Shown in pieces: positions 34,990 through 47,558 of a DNA stretch of 64,000 nucleotides (position 1 is the first letter of the stretch; every line of letters begins with the position of its first letter). The DNA comes from Triatoma infestans (taxonomy: Eukaryota > Arthropoda > Insecta > Hemiptera > Reduviidae), in NCBI GenBank assembly GCA_011037195.1, contig JAAEAF010003524.1, forward strand, positions 1-64,000, in the 5' to 3' direction. Under the pieces are notes generated by a model, which made no database searches, was not told where the DNA came from, and saw nothing but the letters and a program-made list of their open reading frames with translations. A program made the translations under genes and the position numbers.

Positions 34990-35700
34990 TTCAACAATCA
35001 AAAGACCCTTATTTCAGCTTTTTCTCTTTTTTGTCACCAATCACAATCATAGCTTCTTCTAACAATTTTAATGTTAATGACGCCAATGACCTCAGATATT
35101 GACGCGTTTTTTTTAAAAAAAAGTTATTATTATGAAACAAAAAAAATAAAAGTTCTTAAATTAAATACAACTTTTCTAAATAAGACTAATTATAATTTAC
35201 GAATCGTACAAACATAAAATTAAACATTGCTTAATGGTATGGTTTTTCTTCGACTATAGTAACCTCGGATAATGATGTTTTGAAAGTTGATAAAAAAAAA
35301 AAGACTGCAGTGAAGGCCAATGTTGAGGCCCGTGATATACAAACATAACTAACCCTGACTTTCTTTTAAAATCTACCTGACTTTCTTTTAATAACTTTCC
35401 CCTTAACATTTGAAAACATTCGAAGTACAGTCTCCTACATGTTATTATGTCTTTTATTGAGAGTTAATTGTTGTGGGGGGAAAAAAATAAGTATATAAAA
35501 TCGGGAATAAAATGTTTTTACAACTCTCTACAAGTTGATACACTTGCTGCTATTGGGCAAACTGTACCAATTTACTCTTGTTAATTAATTATATTTTTGA
35601 TAGTAGTTAGGGTTGTTTCTATTATTATGTCCCAAACAGCAAGTGAATTAAACAATAACAATTTTCATTTAATTATATTTGTCTAATTTAGAAATTAGTT
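34990..35700. other. Intergenic DNA, nothing recognised
   Basis: No open frame or repeat with recognisable features. Confidence 0.4.
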
Positions 35701-35703
35701 GTA

Positions 35704-35860
35704 CGTTAAACATAAAGTATCAACCGAGTTGACACTTAGGGAAAGGATTAGTTTAGTGGTGTTGCGCTGGAATTGTATCAGACCTATACAGCAGGCAAAC
35801 TCAATCTAAGGCTCCGCCGACGCATGCTACTCTGTACAGTCCATAACATTCATACATTTT
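35704..35860 (+). mobile_element. SINE-B, truncated, with upstream extension
   Basis: Contains AGGGAAAGGATTAGTTTAGTGG (tRNA-like head), AATCTAAGGCTCC and CTCTGTACAGTCC. Sequence before the head (CGTTAAACATAAAGTATCAA) matches the sequence before the SINE-B at 54.5 kb. Confidence 0.5.
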
Positions 35861-35989
35861 TAGTTACCTTTTTTAAAATCTCCAAACGTGGACAACCAAC
35901 AGACCATGTATGTGCACGCTCAGTGTACTTTTGAATCTTTGTTGCTTAAATTTAAAGTCGTAAGATTCCTCAGAGCCACATGAAACAAT

Positions 35990-36260
35990 TTTTTTCAAAA
36001 AAAAAAATATTACAAAAGTGATAGTTTTATATCTGTGCAGTTAATATTCAGTTTAAAGAAAATGCTTAAGTCGTTTTAAGAAAATACAAAAAAACTGGAA
36101 AAACCAAGCCTATAAAATCACACAGTCAGTTAACTGATTTTCTTCAAATTTGGAATTCTAACAATGTTTCTGATTCATATTAATATTATAGAGGTGCAGA
36201 ACCACACATTGTACTGAATGGTACTTTAGAGGAAAGCTTAACGCTATTATTTCCCCCAGG
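35990..36260 (-). repeat. Old RepA fragment, reverse
   Basis: AAAGTGATAGTTTTATATC, GAAAATGCTTAAGTCGTTTT and ACTTTAGAGGAAAGC mark an older module. Confidence 0.45.
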
Positions 36261-36434
36261 TCCCCCAAATTATAATTTACAGCCTCAGCTGAACCGACGC
36301 TGGTGACTGTTGGGTTCAAGGGTCCTTTGATTAATCACAATGATAGGAATTAATTACGGTTCTAAATGTCCAAAGAAAATACAATGTTTCAGGACAACTG
36401 GAATGAATTATATTTTATTTCACACTAGATTTTT

Positions 36435-37358
36435 ACTTTCTCTTACTCCTTCTAGTATGAGGAAGTATTGTAATCGTGTCAAATGCCCGTTTTTAGGTCC
36501 CCTGAGTCCAAAAAAGTAGTTTTTAGCAAATGGTCTGTGTGCGCGTGTGTGTTGTGGGAACAGCATAGCTCAAAAACAAAAAACCATTGAAAGTTGAATC
36601 TTGATATTCCGTTTAGTTATCACCATGGGATCTGATAGTACGTTATCTGTCAAAATTCCTCAACCGGAAGTAACACTTTACTAGTTTTTTTTTCCTTTCA
36701 ATTTTCTCAAAAATGACTCCGACGATTTTCTTAAAACTTAGTAAATCTACTACACATACAAAGAGCTATAACTTTTATTTGAAACATTTCTGCGGAAAAA
36801 TTCATTTAAGGGCACATTTGGGGAAGGGTGGGGGTTAGCTTTTCATCTAAAGTGCTATTTCAGTTTATTATACAATTCTGTCATCTAAATAATATTAATT
36901 AGAATTAAATGTGTTGTTGAAATTCCGAGTTTAAAAAAAAATCGGATGACCGGAAGTGCGTTTACTTTACTGAATGATTCTTTCACTTTTTCAAGATTTT
37001 CTTGAAACTTCCTACATAAACTAAACATTCAAAGATATACAACTTTTATTTAAAACACTTCTCTGGGGAAAATTCATTTAAGGGCACTTCTAGAGGTGGG
37101 GTGGGGTTATGTTTTCCACTAAAGTGCTATCATAGTTTATTATACAATTCTATCACCCCAACAAAATTAATTAGAAATAAATAGATGGCCAAAATTCCAA
37201 GTTTCAAGAAAATCAGTAAACCGGAAGTGCGCTTTTACTGAACAGTTGTTTTAGTTTTTGACGAATATCATAAAATTTGGTACACAAACTATAAAATTTG
37301 TCAATTATAATTTTGAGAACTGGAGTAAGAGAAAGTTGTGTGAGTGTTTCACACTAGA
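36435..37358 (+). mobile_element. RepA copy, full length
   Basis: Starts ACTTTCTCTTACTCCTTCTAG and ends GTGTGAGTGTTTCACACTAGA plus a T-run. Immediately before it stands TTTCACACTAGATTTTT, the end sequence of another copy, giving an end-to-start junction. Confidence 0.8.
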
Positions 37359-37962
37359 TTTTTTTTTTAAATACGAAGAGAATGAGTTTAAAAGTATGGA
37401 TCAATTCAAGTACCTGACAATTATTATGATGTAGACATTATTGCCCCAAATAGGAAAGTAAACTTAGCTGCCATGCAGTAATTCTTACGCCAAATTAAAA
37501 AAGTGTTCGAGCCTCTTTGGAAAAATTGCAAAATCTGAAAAAAAAAAAAATTAAGTAAAATGGTTCTTCCATGAGGGGATTTTGACGGAAATCTTATCAA
37601 ATCAAGTTAATAAGCTGAATACTATCAAGTTTAATAAACTTAGACAAGATTCAAATGTAAAGCAGAAGAACGGTAATGGTTGCGTACGAAAGGATTCTAC
37701 CCGTTTTTGATAAAGCGATAGCACTAGCGGCTTTAATGAAGTAATAATTTTCGTGCCTAACAACCAATATATTATTTTAAGATTATAACACAAGATAACT
37801 GAAACCTTCCGTTTTCTAACCCAATGTTGCCACCGCTATAGGATCAACCTAAGGGTAAGTAAAAACGATCACATGACTTATTACTTAATATTAAGTGATA
37901 CAAATGTAAAAGAAGTCTATCAGTAAACATAAATATTATATTTAAGATTAAAATTAAACAAA

Positions 37963-38955
37963 AAAAAACTGGTGTGAAACACTCATATGACTTTTATGAT
38001 ACTCCTGTTATTACAATGATATATTATAAAAATATTTTATTTTAAATTTAAATTTGAAATATTGTCCTATCATAAATACAGAGGTGGGTGGAGGGATAGC
38101 AACCTACCAACCCAGGCAGTTAGAGAAGTAATTGCATTGTATACCAGAAAAGTGCGCAATAAAATTGTTACAAATCCAAATAGAATTTGAAATGTAACGT
38201 CACAAATTCCGCACAAATCAATTCTTTTCGGAAAAATGATTCAAATAAAAGTGATAGGTTTGTATCTATGCAACTAGAATTCCAAGTCTATAGGAAAATC
38301 ATTATGGTCATTTTTGTGGAACTTCCAAAAACCCAAAAATCTATTCTGTAAAGTCGCAAACCCGCTTAAAATTGTATAATAATATTATCTAAGCGGTAGA
38401 ACCATGCATTGTAGTGAAGTGTGACTGTGCTTCTAGTGTTTTAGAATTCCATAAAATAAAAATAAAAAACACTTTTCCCAGGGAAGTCCTAACGCGTTGG
38501 TTTAGTGGCTAGTGCACTTGCCTTTCGAGCGAGAATTCAGGATTCGATTCCCGTGAGGGCAAGGTCGGTGTTGACGCAGCATCGTGATAAAAAGTGGAAA
38601 GCTATAGTTAGTAGCGCCCTAGGTAGCGAAGGCCGGAACTAAACGGCGTGGAAACTGCGGCTTACTTAACACACGCCCCCCCTATTCAAATCGCCGTCTT
38701 GCAAGCCTTGGCCTTTCATGGGCTGTTGCGCCATAGGTTTTTTTTTCCCCCCAGGAAAATGTTTCTAATACAAATTTAAAATTTAAGGAAGTATGTAGAT
38801 AGTATACAAAGTTTATAGAAAATCACGGAAAAAAAAGCATTTAGTAAATTCCAACTTCCCGGAATGGATTTTGCCCGAAACCTTCGCATCAGATAGTAGT
38901 ACTTCACACGGAATACCAAGTTTCAGTTTCCCGAAATTTTTCGTTTTTGGTATAT
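37963..38955 (-). mobile_element. RepA older copy, reverse, with nested SINE-A
   Basis: Begins CTGGTGTGAAACACTCATATG. It has old-type modules (TTCAAATAAAAGTGATAGG), is interrupted by a SINE at about 38487-38745, and continues with GATTTTGCCCGAAACC and CACACGGAATACCAAG. Confidence 0.6.
38487..38745 (+). mobile_element. SINE-A, complete
   Basis: TTGGTTTAGTGGCTAGTGC (A box), GCCTTTCGAGCGAG, GATTCGATTCCC (B box) and the body to CTGTTGCGCCATAGG plus a T-run. Inserted in an older RepA copy. Confidence 0.8.
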
Positions 38956-40660
38956 TTGAAAGTAAAAAAATATATTTTAATATTGTTTGATTATTAATAC
39001 GTCTGGAATTAAATATGTCGTCTACATGAATTTTTAGTGAAAAATAAATCTTAATTACAACATAATATATTATAATTTGTATGGTAATAGATATTAATTT
39101 TCGCTACTTCTAAACGGAATATCAAATTCTGCTAAAATGTTAGAGAACCGTATCAAACGCTTCAACACATTGCTAATGCGATTACAAAAACACCCCCCAA
39201 AAAAGTGGCAACGTTCAATTTAATGCTTTCTCTGTTTTGTTAGAAAATTTTGGAGTCTGAAAAATACAAATTGGTATTCAGTCATATTTTTTTTGATCCC
39301 GACTGCCTAAGGATGATACCTCCCTCCACATATCTTCAGTTGTCTGCAATAATTCGTCAGTGACATTAGGCATTCCCAAAAGTGTTTATATACGAAGTTT
39401 TACCCTTATTTTGAATTTTTCAATTTTCATTATGCACTTGCGCGCACAGGGAGCGAAATAGAGTTAGATAAATAGAGATAGACAGACAGATACATACATA
39501 CATACATAGAAATAGATAGATATGGAAGGATAGAAAGGAAAAGAGAGCGAAACAGTATTGTGAAAGTACACTGATAAAAAGAACACAGAAGGTTATTGCA
39601 GGTTACTTTAATTTTTTGCCATAAAATGTTACCGTTTTCAATTATTTATAAGATTTTATTATTAAAAGATAAATATCTAAGTAACTATAATATCAAACAG
39701 TCAATTTGGGCCGTAAATTTAATTTAAATTAAGATTAAAAGCGACTTAACTAATATGAATATAAATAGTTTAAAAAAAAAACAATAAAGACAAAATACAT
39801 TGAAATAATAATGTGTGATTAGTGTTGGCAGGGCTGGGAAACATCAGAGACTTTTTCCCATGATGGTCTGCTTCAATTTGTGGCCATGAGCTGTGGTCAT
39901 CATTTTTTGGTGGGCGACCACAAAATAAAAATCAGTCTCTCGATAATCAAAAAATGAAAAGAAAAAAATTTTGGAAATATTAACACGTAAATAAAATAAT
40001 GGCAAAATGTGTGTTTCCCTTGCCATTAGAGCTCAAGTAAGACTTTGCTGAAAAAGTAAATTGTTTTCAAGCAGTTCTAGATTTTATTTTCTTGGATTTA
40101 GCAGTTACTAAAAATTAGTTCTTCTGTAGTTACTTTACTTTATCAATTGTTTGGCACAAGTCATATCACTCTCATGGTATCTAGATCATTTGTGCTAAAT
40201 CAAATGTACAAATATACTGATATTTGATATTCTTTACAACCACTGTATTTGATATTATAAAATAAAATACACTGTCAACATTTCAGAATTAGTGGCAAGT
40301 AATTAACAAAAAAAAAAAAAAAGCATAGGAAGACCCACAAAAGTGACGGAAAGTATGAAGAAATATTAAAAATTAAGCAAAGAATTATTCAATAAATAAA
40401 TAAAATAAGCCTTTATTAATTCCATACAAATCGTAAAATATGGTTGTTTTTTTTAATTGAAATAATAATTAAATAAATAAAGAAAATAATAGAAAAGAAA
40501 AGTTTCTCTTGATATAAAATAGTCGAACTGAATAAACAAACGTACCTTGTTATTAAATAAGAAACAAAAATAACATTTCACTACTTTACTAGTTGTTGTG
40601 GTTCCCAGTTTCATTTCAATTTTTTTGCAGTCGTCACCACATCTGTGATACGTGTCTACC
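38956..40660. other. Intergenic AT-rich DNA with a tetranucleotide repeat
   Basis: A GATA/CATA-type simple repeat lies at about 39468-39530 (AGACAGACAGATACATACAT). No gene recognised. Confidence 0.4.
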
Positions 40661-40664
40661 ACCT

Positions 40665-43525
40665 AATAACAGTGGACCGAACTCTATCCCTTTTTTTAAT
40701 AGCCAGAAGGCTCCTTTCCATAGCCCGTTGTGTGCAGCGTAACCGTTGTTCGTTTTTTTTTGGTTAGAGACCATACAGGAGACTTGAAGCTATGCTTGTG
40801 TCAAAAATCTTCTTCTTTATCACCATGTTCAACGGCTTTGAAAATGTGCTTAAGGAGACCAGTACTTCTTCCAACTGATGGAAATTCTTCTGTTCACCTC
40901 CTGCATAGTTCTATTTTTAAAAGAAATTAACTGTCCTAAATAGACTGCTTCACTTACCCATTTGATTTCTTTTCCGTTTATCTTTATTGCCGTTTGTCAA
41001 TAGTTTTGTTTTTTTGGACATTAATGCTTAGCCCTGCTTTGGAAGCATGCTTAACAAGGTCCTATATCATATTCATCAAATCATCCCCTGAAGTAGCAAA
41101 CATAACTCCATCGCCGGCAAATCTCAAATTGTTCAATTTTTTCCCACTGATCGTTATACCTACATGATGCTCCCAATGTAGCTCTCTAAACACTTGTTCT
41201 AACAATGCGTTAAAAATTATGGGTGATAAACGGTCCCCTTGTCTGACTCCTCTTTCCATTGCAAATTCCCGACCTATTTTGTCCATTTTCACTTGAATTT
41301 GCGCATGGGAGTATATATATTTTAAGATTCTTATATATTTGGAATGCATCCCCTGCTTACATAGAGTCTCATATACATAGCTATGACATACACTGTCAAA
41401 CGTTTTTTGAAAATCAATCAACAATGCAATATATTTTATATTAATTCTATACTCTCTTGATTTTTCTAGTAAATGATTGAGAGTGGAGAAATCACTACGG
41501 AATCCCGCTTGCTCTATCGCTTGATTTTTTTTTTTATTATTATTTTTTTTTTGTCTGTGGGGAGGGTCCAAGCCCTATGCTATCCAAAGCCCTTTTGGGC
41601 CCATATAGCTACCCCAAAGTTCGGAGCCTTCTCAGTGGCAATGCCGGACTCCGGACAGTGCCCCATTACAGACAACACTGTCCATCACAGGACAGTGAGC
41701 TGTAGTAGGCTCCTAGGAACAAAAAATCTAAGGCAGCAACTGTACTCGAACCCGGGTCGCCGCATTGCTAGTCCAGCGCGCTACTACTGAGCTAATTCCT
41801 TCCCTGATTTTCATTTAATAACATGATTAATCTGTTTTTCAAAACCATCATAAACAGTTTATAAAAGTTTGGTAGTAGACTTATTGGCCTAAAATTATTT
41901 AAGTCTTGCGTATTCTTTTTCTTTGGGATCAATATGATAATTTTTTTATCTCACTGTTTTGGGGTCTCTTCCATTTCTAATATTTTGTTAAATAACATTG
42001 TTAGCGGTTTAACTTAATAGGGGTTATTAACTTAATTACTTCATTAGTTATACCGTCTTCACCTGGGGTTCTATCGTTCTTCAACTTACATATACAAAAC
42101 TCAACTTCTTTTCCAAAAATGTTTCCTCCGTAGTGTCTTCTTCACGATATTCCCCTTTCTCAGGCAACATATTAGCTTTTTTTTTCAGAGTATAAATTCT
42201 TAAGAAAAGAAGTAGCTTCCTTAATAATGCTGTTTCGGTCCAGTAATGCGTTGTCATTTTTATTTTTTATTCCGGTTATCCATTTATTATTTGGAAATAA
42301 GGATTTGCTAACTTTTTTGGTTGAATTGGTATCTTCTAAAATTCTTTGTATCGTAGTATTATTCCACTTTTGTATATCTTATCTTATATGAAATCTAGTT
42401 AATTTGCAATGTTGGTTAATCTCTATTCTCTCTTATTTACAGTTCATTTTATTCTTGCTCATTTGTTCTCTTCTCTTGATTAATTCTTCGTTTCTTCAGA
42501 GAGCTTAGAAGACTCCACCTTTTTATATTTTAGGTTGGTTGTTAATTGATAATTTTATACAATTTTCGATAATATCGTACATTGTTTGTACATCCATATC
42601 TATAGTGATATCTTTCATATCGAGATAATTTGCTGCGTCTAATTTAAATTTCTCTTCATCCAAAGTTTTTTGGATTTCCACTATATTTTTTGGTAGGGAA
42701 TGGGATTGTTTTGTCCACGATTAACTTTCAAACAATCGTTCTTGGTCTGAGTGAAATTCGAAGTTAGACCAAACTTCATGGCTCTGAATAATATCCCTAT
42801 TCTTCGTCAGTTTAAAGTCGATTTCATTTTTGTATTTACCATTTGGCGATTGCCACATCCACCTTCTTCCTCTTCTTTTCTTAAAAAAAGGAATTTACTA
42901 TTCTTAGTTTTTGCTGTTGGCAGAAACGATCAGCTTCCAGCTTCTTTGATTTCTTCTATCCAGACCATAAGTTCCCAGCATCTGATTTTCCTCCTACTTT
43001 CCCGCCCCCTACGCGACTATTACAGTCCCCCATTACTATTATTTGTTTTGTGTTTTCTGTTTAACTTCAATAATTGTGTCTTCTAACTTTTTATAGAACA
43101 TTTTCTACTTCTACTTCCGATGAAGAGGATGTTGGTGCGTAAACCTGAATTACATTTAGTAATCTAAGGCTACTTAAATTAATACACAACACTACTATTC
43201 TGTCTGAAATCGGTTTAAAATATTTGATACTTTTCCTCAGACCTTTTTTATTCCATAATTGTAAAAAATATAACCAGTTTTCCTAATAATAATGTTTTCA
43301 CTAGCTCTTCTTACCTCGGACACACCAAGAATATCTAAGTCTCTCTTTTGTAATGCTTGGGCCAACTCTACTAAACGATCTTCTGTTAACAATGTTCTGA
43401 CGTTGAATGTACCAATACTATCACGGATTTTACACATGGGGTAAAGTTTCGTTTTCGGGAGGATATGGTCTGACTCTCCCTCCCAGCCTTTCTGGGAGGT
43501 TGTTATCAATATTCCATTCGAATCA
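40665..43525 (-). pseudogene. RTE-type LINE, decayed, with nested SINE-B
   Basis: Minus-strand order matches an RTE protein. The endonuclease start reads IGTFNVRTLLTEDRLVELAQ and LDILGVSEVRR (43.3-43.4 kb). The RT begins FRPISLLPNFYKL (about 41.9 kb) and continues QAGFRSDFSTLNHL, LIDFQKTFDSVCH, GVRQGDRLSPIIFNALLE and LRFAGDGVM. The last is the catalytic ADD box with one Asp changed to Gly. A YLGQ segment lies near 40.9 kb. Many stops and frameshifts are present and a SINE splits the RT, so it is inactive. It occupies the intergenic space before gene 2, in opposite orientation. Confidence 0.8.
41529..41804 (-). mobile_element. SINE-B (tRNA-derived), complete, inside the RTE LINE
   Basis: On the minus strand the head reads GGAAGGAATTAGCTCAGTAG (A box) and GGGTTCGAGTAC (B box); the anticodon loop looks Ala-like. 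The body contains CAGCTCACTGTCC and ATGGACAGTGTTG, ending in a long A/T-rich tail. Flanking TGATTTT repeats at 41522-41528 and 41805-41811 fit a target-site duplication, and the RT frame resumes on both sides. Confidence 0.8.
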
Positions 43526-43529
43526 TAAC

Positions 43530-44050
43530 CAGTACTGTCATTGTCGTGTAGTCGTGGGAGCCTAATTCCTTCTATTTCCTACTTTTTCTCAGTTTTAGTA
43601 TTTTTTGCAGAATAAACAGAGCTAGAACTGCTATCCGAATTGGTACGATCTCTGAAAAAAAAACAAAAAACAAATCCTTAGTGATTGTTGCTTTCTTATC
43701 TTTAGCTCTCTTTACTTTATTCCCCTTTCTCCTTTTGAGGTGTTCCATCTGACGCTCTTTTTTTTTTTTGCCACTTTCTTTATCATTTCGTACTATTAAT
43801 TTATCGTATTTTATAATAGCAAATTTTCCCTTCTTCCTTTCCTCCATCATATGTTCTTTTATTTCCTTCCTTTTTTTGAATAATTTCCTTAGGGTAATCT
43901 ATTAATTTAATAGCTGTACGCTAAAGACTTAATACTTTACGTTTAAAAAAAATTTCGTTGAAATCATGATTTCGCGGATATGGGACACTGAAAACCGCTT
44001 TTCACTGAAATCAAATAAATAATAAAACTTTTTAAAAATGTTTTTAATTG
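43530..44050. other. Intergenic DNA, nothing firm
   Basis: A 92-codon Lys-rich minus-strand frame at 43572-43850 might be leader sequence of the RTE element but has no recognisable motif. Confidence 0.3.
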
Positions 44051-44054
44051 TTTG

Positions 44055-44290
44055 TTTTTATTAAGGCGCGTCACTATCTGAAGATGTAAATTAGCGTCTG
44101 CAGCGTTCTCAAAGTAATGCCGACCCCCGGGCACTGTACTCTCGTTAAAGATATCACTGCAAGCTGCGGATGATGAGAAAGTAGGGACTCCTAAGTAGAG
44201 AAAATCTAAGAGCAGCACTGCCCGGACTTGGACTACGCAGCCTCCAAGCGCGACGAGTCCCAGCTAGCTACTATCATTAAGCCTAATCAC
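44055..44290 (-). mobile_element. SINE-B copy, reverse
   Basis: CCGGGCACTGTACTCTCG, AGTAGGGACTCCTAAG, AAATCTAAGAGCAGC and a decayed head GCCTCCAAGCGCG follow the SINE-B body in reverse. Confidence 0.6.
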
Positions 44291-44299
44291 GCCCTTAAA

Positions 44300-45000
44300 T
44301 AAGAATTAATTGTTTAATTCTAATTTATCCAATTTTGATTAAAATAAATCAGATGTCCCAGGAAGTTTCATAATACTAGAAAAAAATATTAAACTACATA
44401 CTTTCCTTTTAATCAAAGAACAATAATGGATATAGAATTAAAACAGCCATAAAATTTATGAATAAAACTGGTCTACACACAAATGCTATATATATCTTGT
44501 GTGACTTACAAATTTTAATTATAATTCACATGGACCTTGATGTATTATTGTACATCACTATTACATAAGTAGTAAGTAGTAATAAATTTTAAACATTTAT
44601 TAATAAAACATTTTAGAAATACAGAGTTTATAAACTGTTTGTCACACTTGATATGCCACGATACATTTCATGTTCAAGGCAAATTCAAATCCACTTTAAG
44701 GAGAGGGGTTTTATATGAGGGAAAACTGGTTTAACAAGATTCAATGCAGTAATAGAAGATTTTGCGACCAAAACAGTATACTCTTCTACAGCTTAAAGGT
44801 AATTAGTATCTTCAACTTCTTGTAAAGATCGTTAGCATTTTAATAAAATGAAATAATTTCAAGAACTGTTTATATTTGCCTACTAATTTTCTTTAAAGAT
44901 TTTCATGGTAGTTTTGCTTTTAATATTTTGATCTTTCAAAAAATTATTTTATGACAAAAATTTATACATTATATTTTTTAATTATGTAACCAAATTTTAG
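44300..45000. other. Upstream region of gene 2
   Basis: AT-rich with no recognised promoter. A donor-like AAAG|GTAATT near 44799 and the acceptor ending at 45000 could delimit a leader intron, but the leader exon is not supported otherwise. Confidence 0.25.
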
Positions 45001-45035
45001 ATTTCAAAACATTTTCTGGTCTTACCTTGTTTAAG

Positions 45036-45093
45036 ATGAAATTTATATTATTTGTACTACTAGTTTCAGTAGTTGTAACTGTAACACTTGCAC
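45036..45093 (+). CDS. Gene 2 exon 1: signal peptide
   Basis: ATG at 45036 followed by 18 mostly hydrophobic residues ending TLA. One base of codon 20 precedes the donor GTAAGT at 45094 (phase 1, as in gene 1). TTTTAG ends at 45000, 35 nt upstream, again suggesting a spliced leader. An upstream in-frame TTG is not needed. Confidence 0.85.
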
Positions 45094-47527
45094 GTAAGTC
45101 TTTATATTCCATACATTTGCTTTTTGCATTTGTTTCGATAAAACTAACTTCAATTTCCTTATTTATTTTTCAGAAAATAGTGAGGCAGATACTGGAAAAA
45201 AAATTGTGTGTTATTATACAAATTGGGCTCCAAATCGCCCTGGAAAAGCTAAATTTACACCATCAACAATAAATCCAAATATATGCACACATCTAATATA
45301 TGCTTTTGCAACATTTTCAAATACTCTTGGAATAGTACCTGGGGATGAAAACCAAGACATTACCAAAAGTAAGATAATTAATTAATAGAAATCAGGGTCA
45401 TTTGAATACAACTTTCATGGGGCATGTAAATTGCCCTTAAACTTGTCCAGCATTTAACCGGGTTATGCGATACCGGTTTAAGTTGAAGGTTATATAACAA
45501 ACTATTAGGTTATCGACCTACATTTAGGATATTGCGTTTGAAATGCAGAAAACTTTTAAAGCTGATTGATTGATGATGTCTTCACGTAAAAAAAAAAAAA
45601 TCGTCTGGTTTGAAACACTTACAATACTTTCTCTTATTGATATAGGTATAAATGTAGCCTTAATGTTACGAACCTTTTAATATAATCTTTTAAATTTTAT
45701 AAAAGCGAACCTTGCATTTTTATTTAAAACTTTTTTTCTGGAAAACAAAATATTTTAAACGGGTTTCTGGAGGAACCAGACGTTAGACTTCCCTAAATTA
45801 CCACTTTTAGCTCACTGAACTTTCCAATGCCTTTTGAGAGTTACAAATTAAACGTTTAGGCAAAATTTAAACTGAAGCCATGTTTTTATTATTTTATCCT
45901 ATTGGTTGTTAACAATATCTCACACTTTATTACTGCATGAAATTTTTCATATGCGTTGTTAAATATATGTTCATATGCGAAATATATGTTTCGAGGATTC
46001 GGTGGGTGGAATCCAATATTTTTAGGAACAGTCTTTTTCTGTAAAGGGATATAAACAAAACATCTCAAAAATGAAAAATCGCTGTTTTTTCTCTAAAACC
46101 GCTACAACAGTATTCTTTAATCACTGTCCACCAACTCTGCCCCCATATAGTCCTTTCTTGTGAATCGTTTTTCTTGAAAAATTATTTTTTGTGGGGTTCT
46201 GGGGAGCTGTGTCATGAAAATTATCTCTAAAGTCTTATTTCGATTTAGTGGGTACGACGTCACTTATATACACTGCTGAACATTAGATCCATTATTAAAG
46301 TATGGAATATGACAAAGATCTAGTCTAGAAGAGCGATATTACTGCTTTTTTTTTTGTTTTTGTTTTCTCAAAAACGGTTGTATCGACTTCCTACTTTGGA
46401 AAAATTGGTTCCCTATAAATGCCATTTCAGTATATTATGTGGATTCCTGTCTGTGTACACTAATGTTGCATATTAGTATGTATACTAATCTAGTAATATT
46501 GCAAAGTTCTCACGCGTTGGTCTAGTCTCTAGGGTCTAGTGGGCGCCTTTGGTGCGAGAATTCAGGATTCGATTACCGTGAGGGCAAATTCGTACTGTAG
46601 ATAGAAAGAGAAACAGATAGAGCGGGAAGGAGGTTATAGAGCGATTATTATAGTGATTATGTAGTGTGAGAGTATTGTGTGCTTTTTGACGGGTGAGTCC
46701 TTTCAAAATATATATATTTGATGCTGTGAAAATGAGTATTATGTCTTAAACAAGTCGTAATTAGACGAAGCTAAGTGAAGTGGACTATATACATATGTAG
46801 TTGGACTGTGTGTGAACGGTTGAATTCGTATTTATCTTTAGTAATTTATCTGGTTGCCTAAATTTATTCTATTCTCTTTGTTATACTTGTTTTGTGGTAT
46901 AGTTATCTGTGTTTCGTTCCTGTACTTCTCTTATTGGGTTTATTTTATTAAACTAATTGAGTGAAGTCATTTATCTGTTTGTTATTTAAACATTCCTTTT
47001 TTTTACATACCTTTGGGAGATATCTATCAAATTTTAATTATATTAGACTACCAATTTTGATATAAAAGACAGGTTGAAAGCAAAAGGAGCTGAGAGAATA
47101 TTTAACTAAGTTACACATTTTAACTTAAATAAATTATTAATTATCTTAATAATAGTTAACACTACTGACCCAGCATCGTGCGAAAAAAGTGGGAAGCTAT
47201 AGTTGGTAGCGTATCTAGATAGCGAAGGGCGGAACCGCTTATCACACCCCCCCCATACAAAATCGCCGTCTGGTAAGCTTTGGCCCTTCATGGGCTGTTG
47301 CGTAATAGGTAGGTAACAGTGCAAGTTGTAAGAATTTTGTCAATTAAACTTGTGAAATGAGGAATATGAGAAAATTTTGTGAATCTCAAACAAGCTTTTT
47401 TTACTTTCTCTTACACCTAGTAAGAGGAAGTATTGTAATCGTGTCAAATTTTCAATATCGAGTTTTCACCGGAAATATCAGTTTAGAGGTCCTCTGAGTC
47501 CAAAAAAGTGGTTTTTAGCAAATGGTC

Positions 47528-47558
<31 letters not shown>

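Noticed and set aside
45027..45272. 81-codon frame starting at TTG
   Set aside because: TTG is not needed as a start. The signal peptide begins at ATG 45036, and the tail of the frame reads through the donor at 45094 in the wrong frame.
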